Of a DNA stretch of 64,000 bases, positions 14,639 to 22,918 are shown in pieces; within the stretch, counting starts at the first letter, position 1; every line of letters begins with the position of its first letter. The notes beneath the pieces were generated by a model. That model did no database searches. It was not told the origin of the DNA and worked only from the letters and a program-made list of their open reading frames with translations. Source of the stretch: Halobacillus sp. Marseille-Q1614. Its GTDB lineage: Bacteria > Bacillota > Bacilli > Bacillales > Halobacillaceae. The stretch lies in NCBI RefSeq assembly GCF_902809865.1, contig NZ_CADDWH010000002.1, forward strand, positions 1 to 64,000. The letters are read 5' to 3'. Position numbers and translations under genes: made by a program.

Positions 14639-15262
14639 ATGATCACTTACGGTGAATTGTTGAAGCGTTTTGACTCAGGAGAAAAACAAGTAGACATAGC
14701 CAAAGATATTGGGGTTGATCGCACCAGTCTTCCCCGATCGTTGAGACGGGTGGGATTCCGTTCGGATGGTCATGGACCCACACGTAAGTGGGTATATGCT
14801 GGGGATCGTCCAGAGCATGAGGTTTTATCTATGTCTTTAATATTCGGGAAAGCATCTAAAGAACAAGTAGATGCAGCAAAAATTCCAGAAAGCCAGAAAG
14901 CTGGAATTCCAGAAAGCCAGAATTCCAGAAAACCAGAAAGCCAGAATTCCAGAAAACCAGAAAGCCAGAAAGCTGGAATTCCAGAAAACCAGAAAGCCAG
15001 AAAACCAGAAAGCCAGAAAGTTGGAATTCCAGAAAGCCAGAAAGTTGGAATTCCAGAAAGCCAGAATTCTGGAAAACCAGAAAGCCAGAAAGTTGGAATT
15101 CCAGAAAACCAGAATTCCAGAAACGTAGTGAACCTGAAAAAAGTTACTTATATTATAGAGGAATCCATACATGAGGAAATCCAACTAAGAGCTTTAAAAG
15201 AGAAAAAGAGGGTGTCAGAGATCGCCAATATTTTGTTGAAACAAGCACTAAAGAAGGGATAA
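14639..15262 (+). CDS. HTH-RHH DNA-binding protein with an octapeptide-repeat linker
   Basis: 207 residues in three parts. Residues 1-60 carry a helix-turn-helix (LLKRFDSGEKQVDIAKDIGV, DRTSLPRSLRRVGF). Residues ~82-161 are ten tandem octapeptides of the type IPESQKAG, encoded by exact 24-base units (14882-15121) that vary only at Ile/Lys, Ser/Asn, Lys-Ala/Lys-Val/Asn-Ser and Gly/Arg. Residues ~165-207 form a ribbon-helix-helix domain (KKVTYIIEESIHEEIQLRAL, VSEIANILLKQALKKG). Two DNA-binding domains on a long flexible arm would let one dimer bridge separate sites. ATG 14639 follows GGAGGTGTTGTAG. It diverges from parA and may regulate or assist partition. Confidence 0.7.
   Translation: MITYGELLKRFDSGEKQVDIAKDIGVDRTSLPRSLRRVGFRSDGHGPTRKWVYAGDRPEHEVLSMSLIFGKASKEQVDAAKIPESQKAGIPESQNSRKPESQNSRKPESQKAGIPENQKARKPESQKVGIPESQKVGIPESQNSGKPESQKVGIPENQNSRNVVNLKKVTYIIEESIHEEIQLRALKEKKRVSEIANILLKQALKKG
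14882..15121 (+). repeat. 24-bp coding minisatellite (10 units)
   Basis: Ten in-frame 24-base units rich in CCAGAAAGCCAGAA and GGAATTCC strings. No frame on either strand acquires a stop, so copy-number change would simply lengthen or shorten the linker. Confidence 0.9.
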
Positions 15263-15390
15263 CGAAGGATAACACTTTTTTGATTATATTACAAAAAACA
15301 CTTCCTCCTACACCTTGTTTCCTATTGATTTCCATCTAACCAAGAGATAGACTAAAGATGTAAAAAATCCCCTTAATTAGGAGGTTTCTT

Positions 15391-15579
15391 ATGAATCAAT
15401 ATCATAAAGGTCAAACCATCCAAAAGAGATGTGTAAGTTGCTTTAATGACAGAATGAAAATAATTAAAGTAAGAGAGCACCACCTAAACGAAAAGTCTAT
15501 TTATGTTCTTTATACTCAATGTCCTGAGTGCAGGGCAGATGCCATTAAGTTAGCTCCGGAAGACCTTCAAGTCTCATAA
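15391..15579 (+). CDS. Small zinc-ribbon protein (62 aa)
   Basis: ATG 15391 follows TAGGAGGTTTCTT. Two CxxC pairs (CVSC near residue 14 and CPEC near residue 46) frame a beta-strand-like middle (NEKSIYVLYTQ), the layout of a stand-alone zinc ribbon. Function unknown. A terminator follows within 20 bases and a class A palindrome about 200 bases on. Confidence 0.65.
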   Translation: MNQYHKGQTIQKRCVSCFNDRMKIIKVREHHLNEKSIYVLYTQCPECRADAIKLAPEDLQVS

Positions 15580-15598
15580 TTAAAAATGATATTGATTC

Positions 15599-15636
15599 GG
15601 CATCTTGATTCTATCTATAAAAAGATGCCATTTTTA
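15599..15636 (+). terminator. Terminator after the 62-aa zinc-ribbon gene
   Basis: GGCATCTT (15599-15606) pairs with AAGATGCC (15622-15629), followed by ATTTTTATT. Confidence 0.7.
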
Positions 15637-15783
15637 TTGTCCATTTTTTTATAAGTTCTCTATTGATTCCAACCTCTATCCTAGCTGGGAACTACTTTCA
15701 AGCTAAATGACCTGTTGTTTAATAGAAAGATGGGGATTACCGTTTAAATGCGCATACTTCTTGACATTTTAACTTCCTAAAAT

Positions 15784-15819
15784 AAAACAAACGTAAACAT
15801 CAACGTTTACGTTTGTGAG
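15784..15819. repeat. Class A palindrome, copy 10
   Basis: Arms 15787-15798 and 15805-15816 around ATCAAC, 27 bases beyond the stop of the leftward MerR/DUF3967 gene. Leftward it is followed by TTTTATTTTA. Confidence 0.92.
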
Positions 15820-15842
15820 GTGTCTCATATATTTGTGAAAGT

Positions 15843-16499
15843 CTATCTTAACGTTTGTTCAGTCTCAGGATCATTCTCTTTTCGAGTAGCAAATAATCGA
15901 GACCAGAACCCTGGCTTTTGTTTTTGTTCCATCATTTCTTTCATGGTTTTCATTAGCCGTTCATCTCTTCGATTCTCTTGCTGTAGCATATGTTCCTTTG
16001 ACGTTTCATTGGTTTCCTGGATGTTGTTCAATTGTTCTTTTAATTTTTCATACTCTTTTTTTCGTTCTTGGTTCTGTTTATGGAAGGATTCATTTTGTTC
16101 TATCAATAGTTGATTCTGCCTTTGGATCTCCTTGAAAAAAGCTTCATATCCGTCAATCCTCGTGTTTACGATAGGTTTCGGCATCACGTCATTTGGTACG
16201 TCGTCTATCGTTCTGATGGGTGCGGAATTTTGTAGTACTTCTCGAATGCGTTCTGGAGGTTCTCCAGCTTCTTTCATTCTCTCAATAATACTAAAAACCT
16301 CTAAGGCCACTTCTTCGTAACGCATGTTTCTCCCGCGTCCTACAGACGGCAGAAATTCATAAAATTGATTTTTCCATGACTGTAGGGTAGTGCGGGGGCG
16401 TTTCATCTTTTTAGCAATTTCAGCAAGTGTGTACGTGCGCTCGTAATCGATCTTCGTCACCTTCCCTCGTAATGTAGTCGTTTCATCGGCACAAGTCAT
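15843..16499 (-). CDS. MerR-like HTH / coiled-coil DUF3967 plasmid protein
   Basis: 218 residues. The N-terminal part is a MerR-type winged helix (YTLAEIAKKMKRPRTTLQSW, LPSVGRGRNMRYEEVALEVF). Residues ~115-185 form a coiled coil (FFKEIQRQNQLLIEQNESFH, KKEYEKLKEQLNNIQETNET). The end, MEQKQKPGFWSRLFATRKEN, is the short tryptophan-containing tail typical of DUF3967 proteins. Such proteins are frequent on Bacillus cereus-group and related plasmids near partition genes; the RacA-like architecture (MerR head, coiled coil) suggests a DNA-anchoring or segregation role, which is inference. The Shine-Dalgarno before ATG 16499 is weak. Confidence 0.7.
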   Translation of the reverse strand: MTCADETTTLRGKVTKIDYERTYTLAEIAKKMKRPRTTLQSWKNQFYEFLPSVGRGRNMRYEEVALEVFSIIERMKEAGEPPERIREVLQNSAPIRTIDDVPNDVMPKPIVNTRIDGYEAFFKEIQRQNQLLIEQNESFHKQNQERKKEYEKLKEQLNNIQETNETSKEHMLQQENRRDERLMKTMKEMMEQKQKPGFWSRLFATRKENDPETEQTLR

Positions 16500-16738
16500 T
16501 CTATCGACTTAATAAGTTGTCTTATATATTCGTCACATCGTCATTTGTTTCCTTTTAAGAAATATAGGAGGTTTTGATACTTTAGGGTGAAGCTTGTATA
16601 TGTACAGGCGAATGATTTGATTTAAAAAATTTGGCCAATTTTTCTTAAGATCATGGCCTAACATAACCCTTAAGGTGTTTGCCCTTTTTTATAACAATTG
16701 TAAATACCACGATCCGTTTGTCTAACCGTACGTAAAAT

Positions 16739-16754
16739 AAATAAACGTTTATTT
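16739..16754. repeat. Class B-like palindrome before the first carbohydrate gene
   Basis: Perfect AAATAAAC/GTTTATTT with the central ACGT shared with class B sites. It is 112 bases before ATG 16851 and 240 bases upstream of the MerR/DUF3967 start. Confidence 0.4.
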
Positions 16755-16850
16755 TGGATAAAGCTGTATTTTGAATCAGCTACTTTTCTTCTTATGATAG
16801 TTGGAAGGTCGGAATAAACGTAAATTTAATTACTAAAGGGAGGCAAAAAC

Positions 16851-18197
16851 ATGCCGGAGAAAAAAGGAAATAACAAGTGGGTGTATTTACCCATTGAAAC
16901 TAAAGTAAGGGAATTAGATGCAAAGTTACTTTTAACGTATTATGCTGTCCAGCAAGGCTATCGAGTGGTTTTAGGGCTGTCCGGGATGGTGGAACAAGCT
17001 CTGGAGTATTTGCCCAAAGGTATTTTTCTTGATAAAGGTTATACCTGTGTAGATAAAGTAAGAAGGTTTGAAATGGCTAAAAGTAAAGGCCACACAGTAG
17101 TCAACCTCGAAGAAGAAGGCTTCCCGCTAACAGAAAAAGAATTATATCTCAAAAAACATGTAAGCCGAGAGAGTTTAGACTTGCTTGATTATGAACTATG
17201 TTGGGGAGAGGTTCAAAAAAATACCATTATTAGGGCTTACCCAGGAGTAAGGAACAAGTGTTTGATTACCGGGAATCCACGCCTAGATCTATTGAAGAAA
17301 AAGTACAGGACTTTGTTTGAAAAAAAAGCATTAGCGATCAAGAAGAAGTATGGGGATTTTATCCTTGTTAACACCAGATTCCCTCTCTATACAAAATCAA
17401 TAAACGATGATGGAACCCTCAATAGAAAAGTGGTCGCTAATCTTCGAAAAGCTTATGGAGAAAAAATTCATAAGAAAATGACGAGGGAATATAAAGACTT
17501 TATCATCATGATCAAAAAAGCTAGTACGAGGTATCCCAATCTTACCTTTGTGATTCGCCCCCATCCGAGTGATAAGTTTAATGTGTACCAACAAGATTTA
17601 GTAGAGTGCAAGAATGTATATGTTGTCCATGAAGACAATGTCGTCAATTGGATTATGGCTTCAAAACTTGTCATTCATACGGGCTGTACGACAGGTGTGG
17701 AAAGCTTCCTGCTTGAAAGACCTGTGATTTCCTATGTAACTACTGTAGAGGACACATTTGATCTACCTAATGAACTTTCCATAAAGGTTCATAATCTAGA
17801 TGAATTATTTCAATTTATGGATCATGAGATGGACAGTTATAACTTCCATCGCCACAAATTTAATGAAGACAAAAAATTAGAATTATTATCTAAGCATTAT
17901 GCTGCTGCTCGGGAAAGCTATGCCTATGAAAACATCCTCCAAGTATTAAATAAACTTCCCGTAGCTGAAAGTCCTCTCACTCGCGTTCCTCGACATACCC
18001 CTTTGCTTAATAAACTAAGGAAAGAATCAAACAAACGAATCTACCAGGTCAATACGATTGTAAAACAGAAGTTTCCCCATTTGACAGTTCATGAAATTGA
18101 AGATTTTTTCAAGGCACTGAATCATATTGAAAAGGCTAATCACCCAATCGTGATCCGTAAATTACACGATAAACTATTTGAGATTACACCAGGTTAA
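16851..18197 (+). CDS. Surface carbohydrate biosynthesis protein, paralogue 1
   Basis: 448 residues. The beginning (KWVYLPIETKVRELDAKLLL, TYYAVQQGYRVVLGLSGMVE) and the core motifs GNPRLDLLKKKYR, VNTRFPLYTKS, FVIRPHPSDKF and HTGCTTGVESFLLERPVISY are typical of the 'surface carbohydrate biosynthesis protein' family, which has a glycosyltransferase-B/CDP-glycerophosphotransferase-like fold. The exact donor is unknown. A second copy of similar length and motif order is encoded at 27412-28674, each at the head of one carbohydrate block. ATG 16851 follows AAAGGGAGGCAAAAAC. Confidence 0.75.
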   Translation: MPEKKGNNKWVYLPIETKVRELDAKLLLTYYAVQQGYRVVLGLSGMVEQALEYLPKGIFLDKGYTCVDKVRRFEMAKSKGHTVVNLEEEGFPLTEKELYLKKHVSRESLDLLDYELCWGEVQKNTIIRAYPGVRNKCLITGNPRLDLLKKKYRTLFEKKALAIKKKYGDFILVNTRFPLYTKSINDDGTLNRKVVANLRKAYGEKIHKKMTREYKDFIIMIKKASTRYPNLTFVIRPHPSDKFNVYQQDLVECKNVYVVHEDNVVNWIMASKLVIHTGCTTGVESFLLERPVISYVTTVEDTFDLPNELSIKVHNLDELFQFMDHEMDSYNFHRHKFNEDKKLELLSKHYAAARESYAYENILQVLNKLPVAESPLTRVPRHTPLLNKLRKESNKRIYQVNTIVKQKFPHLTVHEIEDFFKALNHIEKANHPIVIRKLHDKLFEITPG

Positions 18198-18249
18198 CCC
18201 AAATTTCATGTATGGAGCAAGTTGTGAAGTCATTCACATCTATCATCTA

Positions 18250-18281
18250 AAACACCTCTTCTTTTATAGGGGTGTTTTTTC
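18250..18281 (+). terminator. Terminator after the first surface-carbohydrate gene
   Basis: AAACACC pairs with GGTGTTT across CTCTTCTTTTATAG, followed by TTTT. Confidence 0.7.
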
Positions 18282-18406
18282 GTGACCGATCGAGTCATAG
18301 TCAAAGCATAAAATGAATAAGTTTGTAAGTGTGTTCTTTACAGGTGGGCCTAAAAATGCCCGTATATTTTTAAAGTACATGAACCGTAGGGGGGAAGGGG
18401 ACTCCA

Positions 18407-19300
18407 ATGAAAAAAATTTTGGTTTTAGGCGGCACCCGTTTTTTTGGAAAACAACTCATAAATAGATTACTAGAATCCGGGAATAAAGTGACGATAGCCA
18501 CTCGTGGTTTGACAAGTGATCCTTTTGGAGATGAAGTCGAGCGTTTAATCATTGATCGTACGCAACAATCCACTCTTTTAAAAGCTTTTAAAAACAAGAG
18601 TTGGGATATCGTTTACGACCAAACTTGTTATACCCCAAAGGAAGCCTTTGATGCTGCCTCTTCCTTAGAAGGAAAAGTGAAACGGTATATTTTGACTTCC
18701 TCTCAAGCTGTCTATCCATTTGGGATAAACCAAAAGGAAGAAGCCTTTAATCCCCATCATTTTTCTTTTAAGTATCGCACGAAAAAGAGCTATCAAGGTT
18801 ATGCTGGATATCAGGAAGGAAAAAGAGGATCTGAATCTGTATTACTTAATCATGGAAAATTTGAAGTGGTGGCTGTTCGCTTTCCTATCGTCGTTGGTCA
18901 AGGAGATCATACGAAAAGGTTAGAGTTTCATATGAATAAAGTATTAAAGAATGAACCCATTGGTGTTTCTAATATAAATGCAAGATATAGTTTTATCCAT
19001 TTTGCGGAGGCTGCTGATTTCTTATGTAAAATGGGTGCATCCCCATTTACCGGAGCCATTAACCCAGGCTGTCGAGAAGATCTTTCTATAGGGGAACTTC
19101 TCAAGAAAATACAGCAACAAACGAGGTTGCCTGTCAATATTACAAGTAGGGTCACCGGAGAAAATGCTTCCCGGTATGAATTAGATGGATCGTGCTCCAT
19201 TAACACGGACAGAGCCACAAGTTTAGGGTTTACTTTCTCGACGATTCACCAAACGTTTGATCCTCTCATTGAATTTTATTTTAAACAAATGAAAAACTAG
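18407..19300 (+). CDS. NAD-dependent epimerase/dehydratase (extended SDR)
   Basis: 297 residues of the extended short-chain dehydrogenase family. The Rossmann glycine motif is ILVLGGTRFFGKQL at the N-terminus; later LTSSQAVYPFG (catalytic Ser region), GYAGYQEGKRGSE (YxxxK-like) and VVAVRFPIVVGQGDH. It would act on a nucleotide sugar, epimerising or dehydrating it, but the substrate cannot be read. The catalytic tyrosine context is unusual, so activity is not certain. It leads a tightly packed six-gene run (18407-23494) with the nonulosonic acid synthase next. ATG follows GGGGGGAAGGGGACTCCA. Confidence 0.75.
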   Translation: MKKILVLGGTRFFGKQLINRLLESGNKVTIATRGLTSDPFGDEVERLIIDRTQQSTLLKAFKNKSWDIVYDQTCYTPKEAFDAASSLEGKVKRYILTSSQAVYPFGINQKEEAFNPHHFSFKYRTKKSYQGYAGYQEGKRGSESVLLNHGKFEVVAVRFPIVVGQGDHTKRLEFHMNKVLKNEPIGVSNINARYSFIHFAEAADFLCKMGASPFTGAINPGCREDLSIGELLKKIQQQTRLPVNITSRVTGENASRYELDGSCSINTDRATSLGFTFSTIHQTFDPLIEFYFKQMKN

Positions 19301-19351
19301 GCTCATCTCTCTTTGATAAAAGTAAAGTCTTAATAGAACGGGGGCAAAAAA

Positions 19352-20395
19352 ATGGATCCAACCGTGGTTATCGATCAAACCCCACTAGGAAATGCTCGTA
19401 CGTATATTGTGGCCGAGGCAGCATCCAATCACGACGGGGATCTCAAGCAGGCAAAAGAGTTAATCAAGGTGGCCGCTGAAGCTGGGGCCGATGCTGTGAA
19501 ATTTCAATTGTTTCAAGCGAAACAACATTATTCCAGATACACCCCTGATTTTAAGTACTTAAAGAAACACAGAAAGTCTACTTTTAAGATTATAGAATCC
19601 TTAGAATTAAATAGGGAGTGGATTTTAGAATTAAGTAGATATGCCGAATCTACAGGCATTACGTTTTTATCAACCGCCTGTGATTATGAAGCTGTTGATT
19701 TACTCGGCAAGTTAAATATAGCCGCCTTTAAGGTATCCTCTTTCGATTTACCGGACCTTTCCTTAATCAAGCATATGGCTCGTTATCAAAAACCGGTGAT
19801 CCTTTCTACGGGGATGGCTAATTATACGGATATCCAAGCTGCTATCAATAGCTGCTTAGAAGTAGGGAATCATCAAATCGTCCTTTTGCAGTGTACCTCC
19901 CTTTATCCAGCTCCGGTGGACTTATCCAACTTAAAGGCGATTCAAACCATGCGGCAGGCATTCGGGTGTTTGGTGGGTTATTCTGACCATACCATTGGAG
20001 ATCATATCCCTTTAGCATCCATTCCTTTAGGAAGCTGTCTCCTTGAAAAACATTTCACTATAGATCGAAGCCTGACGGGACCGGATCATCCATTTGCTAT
20101 GGAACCTAATGAGCTTCAAGCGATGGTGGCGAAAATTAGAGACGTAGAGAAGGCTTTAGGGGATGGCCTCAAAAATGGCCCTCGTAATCAAGAAGTAGAA
20201 ATGTTTGATAAAGGCAGAAGAAGCTTGCATACAACAAGAAACATAGCTAAAGGAGACATCATTAAAGAGGAAGACTTATGCATAAAGCGACCAGGATACG
20301 GAGTTTCTCCTCAATTTTATAAACATTTGGTTGGAATGACGGTGAAGAAGAACATAAAAGAAGATCATTGGATTTGTTGGGAGGATTTTAAATGA
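19352..20395 (+). CDS. pseI: Nonulosonic acid synthase (pseudaminic acid synthase type)
   Basis: 347 residues of the NeuB/PseI/LegI family, which condenses phosphoenolpyruvate with a 6-deoxy amino sugar to make a nonulosonic acid. The TIM-barrel domain carries VAEAASNHDGDLKQAKELI, GADAVKFQLFQ, FKVSSFDLPDL, STGMANYTDIQ, VGYSDHTIGDH and LEKHFTIDRSLTGPDHPFAM. The C-terminal ~60 residues are the SAF/antifreeze-like domain (RRSLHTTRNIAKGDIIKEED). Assignment as PseI rather than NeuB/LegI rests on the other pse genes in the window. Its stop overlaps the next start (ATGA). Confidence 0.85.
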   Translation: MDPTVVIDQTPLGNARTYIVAEAASNHDGDLKQAKELIKVAAEAGADAVKFQLFQAKQHYSRYTPDFKYLKKHRKSTFKIIESLELNREWILELSRYAESTGITFLSTACDYEAVDLLGKLNIAAFKVSSFDLPDLSLIKHMARYQKPVILSTGMANYTDIQAAINSCLEVGNHQIVLLQCTSLYPAPVDLSNLKAIQTMRQAFGCLVGYSDHTIGDHIPLASIPLGSCLLEKHFTIDRSLTGPDHPFAMEPNELQAMVAKIRDVEKALGDGLKNGPRNQEVEMFDKGRRSLHTTRNIAKGDIIKEEDLCIKRPGYGVSPQFYKHLVGMTVKKNIKEDHWICWEDFK

Positions 20396-21372
20396 CCCAG
20401 AGAACCGTGTTTATTACAGGAGCAGGGGGGGCTGCCGTTCCTGGATTGATTAAACTTTTAAAGCAGAAAGGAATTCGAGTCATCGCAGGAGACATGGTCC
20501 GGCATGCGGTTGGCTTATATATAGCTGATAAAGGATTTATTCTGCCAGCTGGAACTTCCTCTCACTTTTTTCCCACTCTAAAAAAAATTTGTCGTGAAGA
20601 AAAGGTAGATGCGGTTATTCCTTTGGTTGATGAGGAGCTATTGAGTGCTATAAAACTCGAGGAGGAGGGGCATCTCCCTGTTCTTTTGCCTCAAAGAAAT
20701 TTCACAGCGCTATGTTTGGATAAATATCAGTTAATGAATCAGTTAGCCCGGCATCAAATTCCTGTACCGAAAACCAAACTGGCCAGTGAAGGGTGCGAAG
20801 GTTTGCTTTTCCCGATCATTGCAAAACCACGAGTAGGGAGAGGAAGCCGTGGGGTGAAAGTGCTAAAAACAAAAGAAGATTTCCAGGCGTACTGTAATGG
20901 TTTAGATCAATTGTCATCCATCTTAGTACAAGAATATATTCCTGGAAAGGAATTTACGGTTTCTGTGGTGGTTTGGCGTGATGGCGAAGTCCAAAGTGTC
21001 ATTCCTAAAGAAATTGTTCACAAACAAAATATCACAAAAATGGCGGTGACCCGAAGAAACGAAAAAGTGATCCGTATTTGTTCAAAAGTTCAGAAAGAGA
21101 TGAAAGCTAATGGGCCATTCAACGTTCAATTAAAACTCGACCCTCATGGGGAACCTTATATATTTGAGATTAATCCGCGTTTTTCAACCAGTGTCTCGTT
21201 AACGATAGCAAGTGGAATAGACGAACTAAATGTGTTGTTAGATCAGGCCTTAACAGGAAGGAAAGCATCAGCTCCCCTGGTATGGAAGGAAGGGATCGTT
21301 TTGCTTCGGCAATCGTTGGATGAATGTATCTCAGAAGAAGATTTTCTAAACCGTCAAACAAATATAGAGTGA
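20392..21372 (+). CDS. ATP-grasp ligase (carbamoyl-phosphate-synthase-like)
   Basis: 326 residues. N-terminal Rossmann-like part (VFITGAGGAAVPGLIKLLKQ, AVIPLVDEELLSA), then the ATP-grasp fold: PIIAKPRVGRGSRGVKVLKT (nucleotide-binding loop), ILVQEYIPGKEFTVSVVV and PYIFEINPRFSTSVSLTIAS (metal-binding E-x-N). Such enzymes join a carboxylate to an amine using ATP. In a nonulosonic acid cluster it could add an amino acid or other acyl group to an amino sugar; this is inference. Translationally coupled to pseI by a 4-base overlap. Confidence 0.8.
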   Translation: MTQRTVFITGAGGAAVPGLIKLLKQKGIRVIAGDMVRHAVGLYIADKGFILPAGTSSHFFPTLKKICREEKVDAVIPLVDEELLSAIKLEEEGHLPVLLPQRNFTALCLDKYQLMNQLARHQIPVPKTKLASEGCEGLLFPIIAKPRVGRGSRGVKVLKTKEDFQAYCNGLDQLSSILVQEYIPGKEFTVSVVVWRDGEVQSVIPKEIVHKQNITKMAVTRRNEKVIRICSKVQKEMKANGPFNVQLKLDPHGEPYIFEINPRFSTSVSLTIASGIDELNVLLDQALTGRKASAPLVWKEGIVLLRQSLDECISEEDFLNRQTNIE

Positions 21373-21410
21373 TCCATGGAGAGAGGTTCTGCTTGGGAAG
21401 GGTGAAGGCA

Positions 21411-22193
21411 ATGATTGAAAAAATGGAACAAATCGTGTTAAAAGCTGGGGAGCTCCTCCTGGATCAGTCCCTTAATGGGAAGAAGGGGCACTGGGAAGGA
21501 ACGCAGTTTAAAGCCAAAGCTGATCGGTTGACCCACCATAATTTAAAGCAGGCTTTACAAGACATGGATGGTGCGATTCCTGTGATCAGCGAAGAAGACC
21601 CGATGTCCTTGGTCCACCATAGGCCGAAAAAGTATTGGTTAATCGATCCTATTGATGGAACGGCCAGTTTTGCTCAGGGCTATTCGGGTTTCGTCACCCA
21701 AGTGGCTTTAATCGAAAATCACCAGCCGATCATGGCTGCAATTTATGCGCCCAAATTGGATGACCTTTACGTAGCTGTGAAGGGTGAGGGGGCCTCTCTT
21801 AACGGATCTAAACTCAAGCTTAGGAAAAGCAAAGAGATCTCTTCTGTCATTGATAACACCCCTTCGCCCCAAGGCATAGCAAAAGCTGTGTATGATCATT
21901 TCTCATGTTCGCGCTATGTGGAATGTGGGAGTATTGCCTTAAAGATTTGCAAAGTAGCCGATGGAACGGCCGATTTGTTCATAAAAGATGTGGAGGTCAA
22001 AGACTGGGATGTGGCGGCCCCTCATTTGATCCTCGAAGAGGCAGGGGGAGCTCTCACCGATATACAAGGAATGGCGTTTAATTATAAGGGCCCCTATAAA
22101 AGGGATGGAGTCGTAGCGTCCCATTCTCCTATCCAGGGTAAGAAAGTGATCGGATGGTACAAAGGCGAGTATCGAGAGGAGCAACAGAATTGA
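21411..22193 (+). CDS. Inositol-monophosphatase-family sugar phosphatase
   Basis: 260 residues from ATG 21411 (the frame is open from 21324 but that start overlaps the upstream gene and lacks a ribosome site). Metal-binding motifs of the IMPase/CysQ family are complete: SEEDP near residue 62, WLIDPIDGTASFAQG near residue 80 and KDWDVAAPHLILEEAGGALT near residue 200. It removes a phosphate from a small sugar or nucleotide substrate. In this operon a 9-phosphate or 1-phosphate sugar is a likely target (inference). Confidence 0.82.
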   Translation: MIEKMEQIVLKAGELLLDQSLNGKKGHWEGTQFKAKADRLTHHNLKQALQDMDGAIPVISEEDPMSLVHHRPKKYWLIDPIDGTASFAQGYSGFVTQVALIENHQPIMAAIYAPKLDDLYVAVKGEGASLNGSKLKLRKSKEISSVIDNTPSPQGIAKAVYDHFSCSRYVECGSIALKICKVADGTADLFIKDVEVKDWDVAAPHLILEEAGGALTDIQGMAFNYKGPYKRDGVVASHSPIQGKKVIGWYKGEYREEQQN

Positions 22194-22873
22194 ACATATT
22201 AGTGATTGCGGCTCATCCAGATGATGAAATATTAGGCTGTGGGGCGACGATGGCTAAGCATGTCAAGGATGGGGATCAAGTCTACGTGGCGATCTTAGCC
22301 GAAGGCATTACCAGTCGCGATAAAACGAGGAACCGTTCGAAAAATGAAGAAGAGTTAGAGAAACTTGCTCGAGAGGCTAACAAAGCGAATCAAGTGATTG
22401 GCGTAACCGAGTTAAAGCTTTATGATTTCCCCGATAACCGAATGGATTCCATCCCCCTTTTAGATATCATTAAAGTAGTGGAGGAATTGATCGACCAATA
22501 TCAACCAGACATTGTTTATACTCATCACATTGGTGATGTAAATACAGACCATCGGCATATTCACCAGGCAGTTATTACAGCCTGCCGTCCTATTCCCAAC
22601 AAGCATAAAGTGAGAGAACTGTTATTTTTTGAGGTGACTTCCAGTACAGAATGGCAACCTATAGAGGCCAACGCTTTTACACCGAACTGGTTTGTGGATG
22701 TATCGGATACGATAGATCTGAAGCTGAATGCTTTAGAGCAATACAACAATGAGATGAGGCCTTGGCCACATGCTCGATCCGTTAAAAATTCCCTTTATTT
22801 ATCTGGTTTGCGCGGGGCTACCATAGGAGTCGAAGCTGCCGAAGCTTTTATGTTAGGCCGCAAATTGCTTTAA
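22190..22873 (+). CDS. PIG-L family deacetylase
   Basis: 227 residues from TTG 22190, chosen because GAGGAG lies eight bases upstream and the family begins right there (LNILVIAAHPDDEILGCGAT). AHPDDE is the zinc-binding and catalytic motif; the third ligand is in THHIGDVNTDHRHIHQAV. PIG-L enzymes de-N-acetylate sugars such as GlcNAc conjugates. Here the enzyme probably removes an acetyl group from an amino sugar so that the ATP-grasp ligase or the GNAT can add another group. TTGA overlap with the phosphatase gene. Confidence 0.85.
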   Translation: MNILVIAAHPDDEILGCGATMAKHVKDGDQVYVAILAEGITSRDKTRNRSKNEEELEKLAREANKANQVIGVTELKLYDFPDNRMDSIPLLDIIKVVEELIDQYQPDIVYTHHIGDVNTDHRHIHQAVITACRPIPNKHKVRELLFFEVTSSTEWQPIEANAFTPNWFVDVSDTIDLKLNALEQYNNEMRPWPHARSVKNSLYLSGLRGATIGVEAAEAFMLGRKLL

Positions 22874-22918
22874 ATCATTCCTTCGTTTAGCCATCAATCG
22901 GTGGGGAAGGAGAAACCG

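Noticed and set aside
14837-15184. Long antisense frame through the octapeptide repeat gene
   Set aside because: It exists only because the 24-base repeat lacks stops in all frames; the product is a monotone FWNSNFLAFW repeat without a ribosome site.
626-15816. Class A palindromes as integron attC sites
   Set aside because: They lack the GTTRRRY/RYYYAAC core sites and asymmetric bulges of attC, and no integrase gene is present.
626-15816. Class A palindromes as a CRISPR array
   Set aside because: Copies are hundreds to thousands of bases apart with genes between them, without unit-length spacers or cas genes.
626-15816. Class A palindromes as plain rho-independent terminators only
   Set aside because: Stems are AT-rich, only some copies have a T run in the right direction, the loop is invariant, and 14355 lies between divergent genes. 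Termination may be a secondary role.
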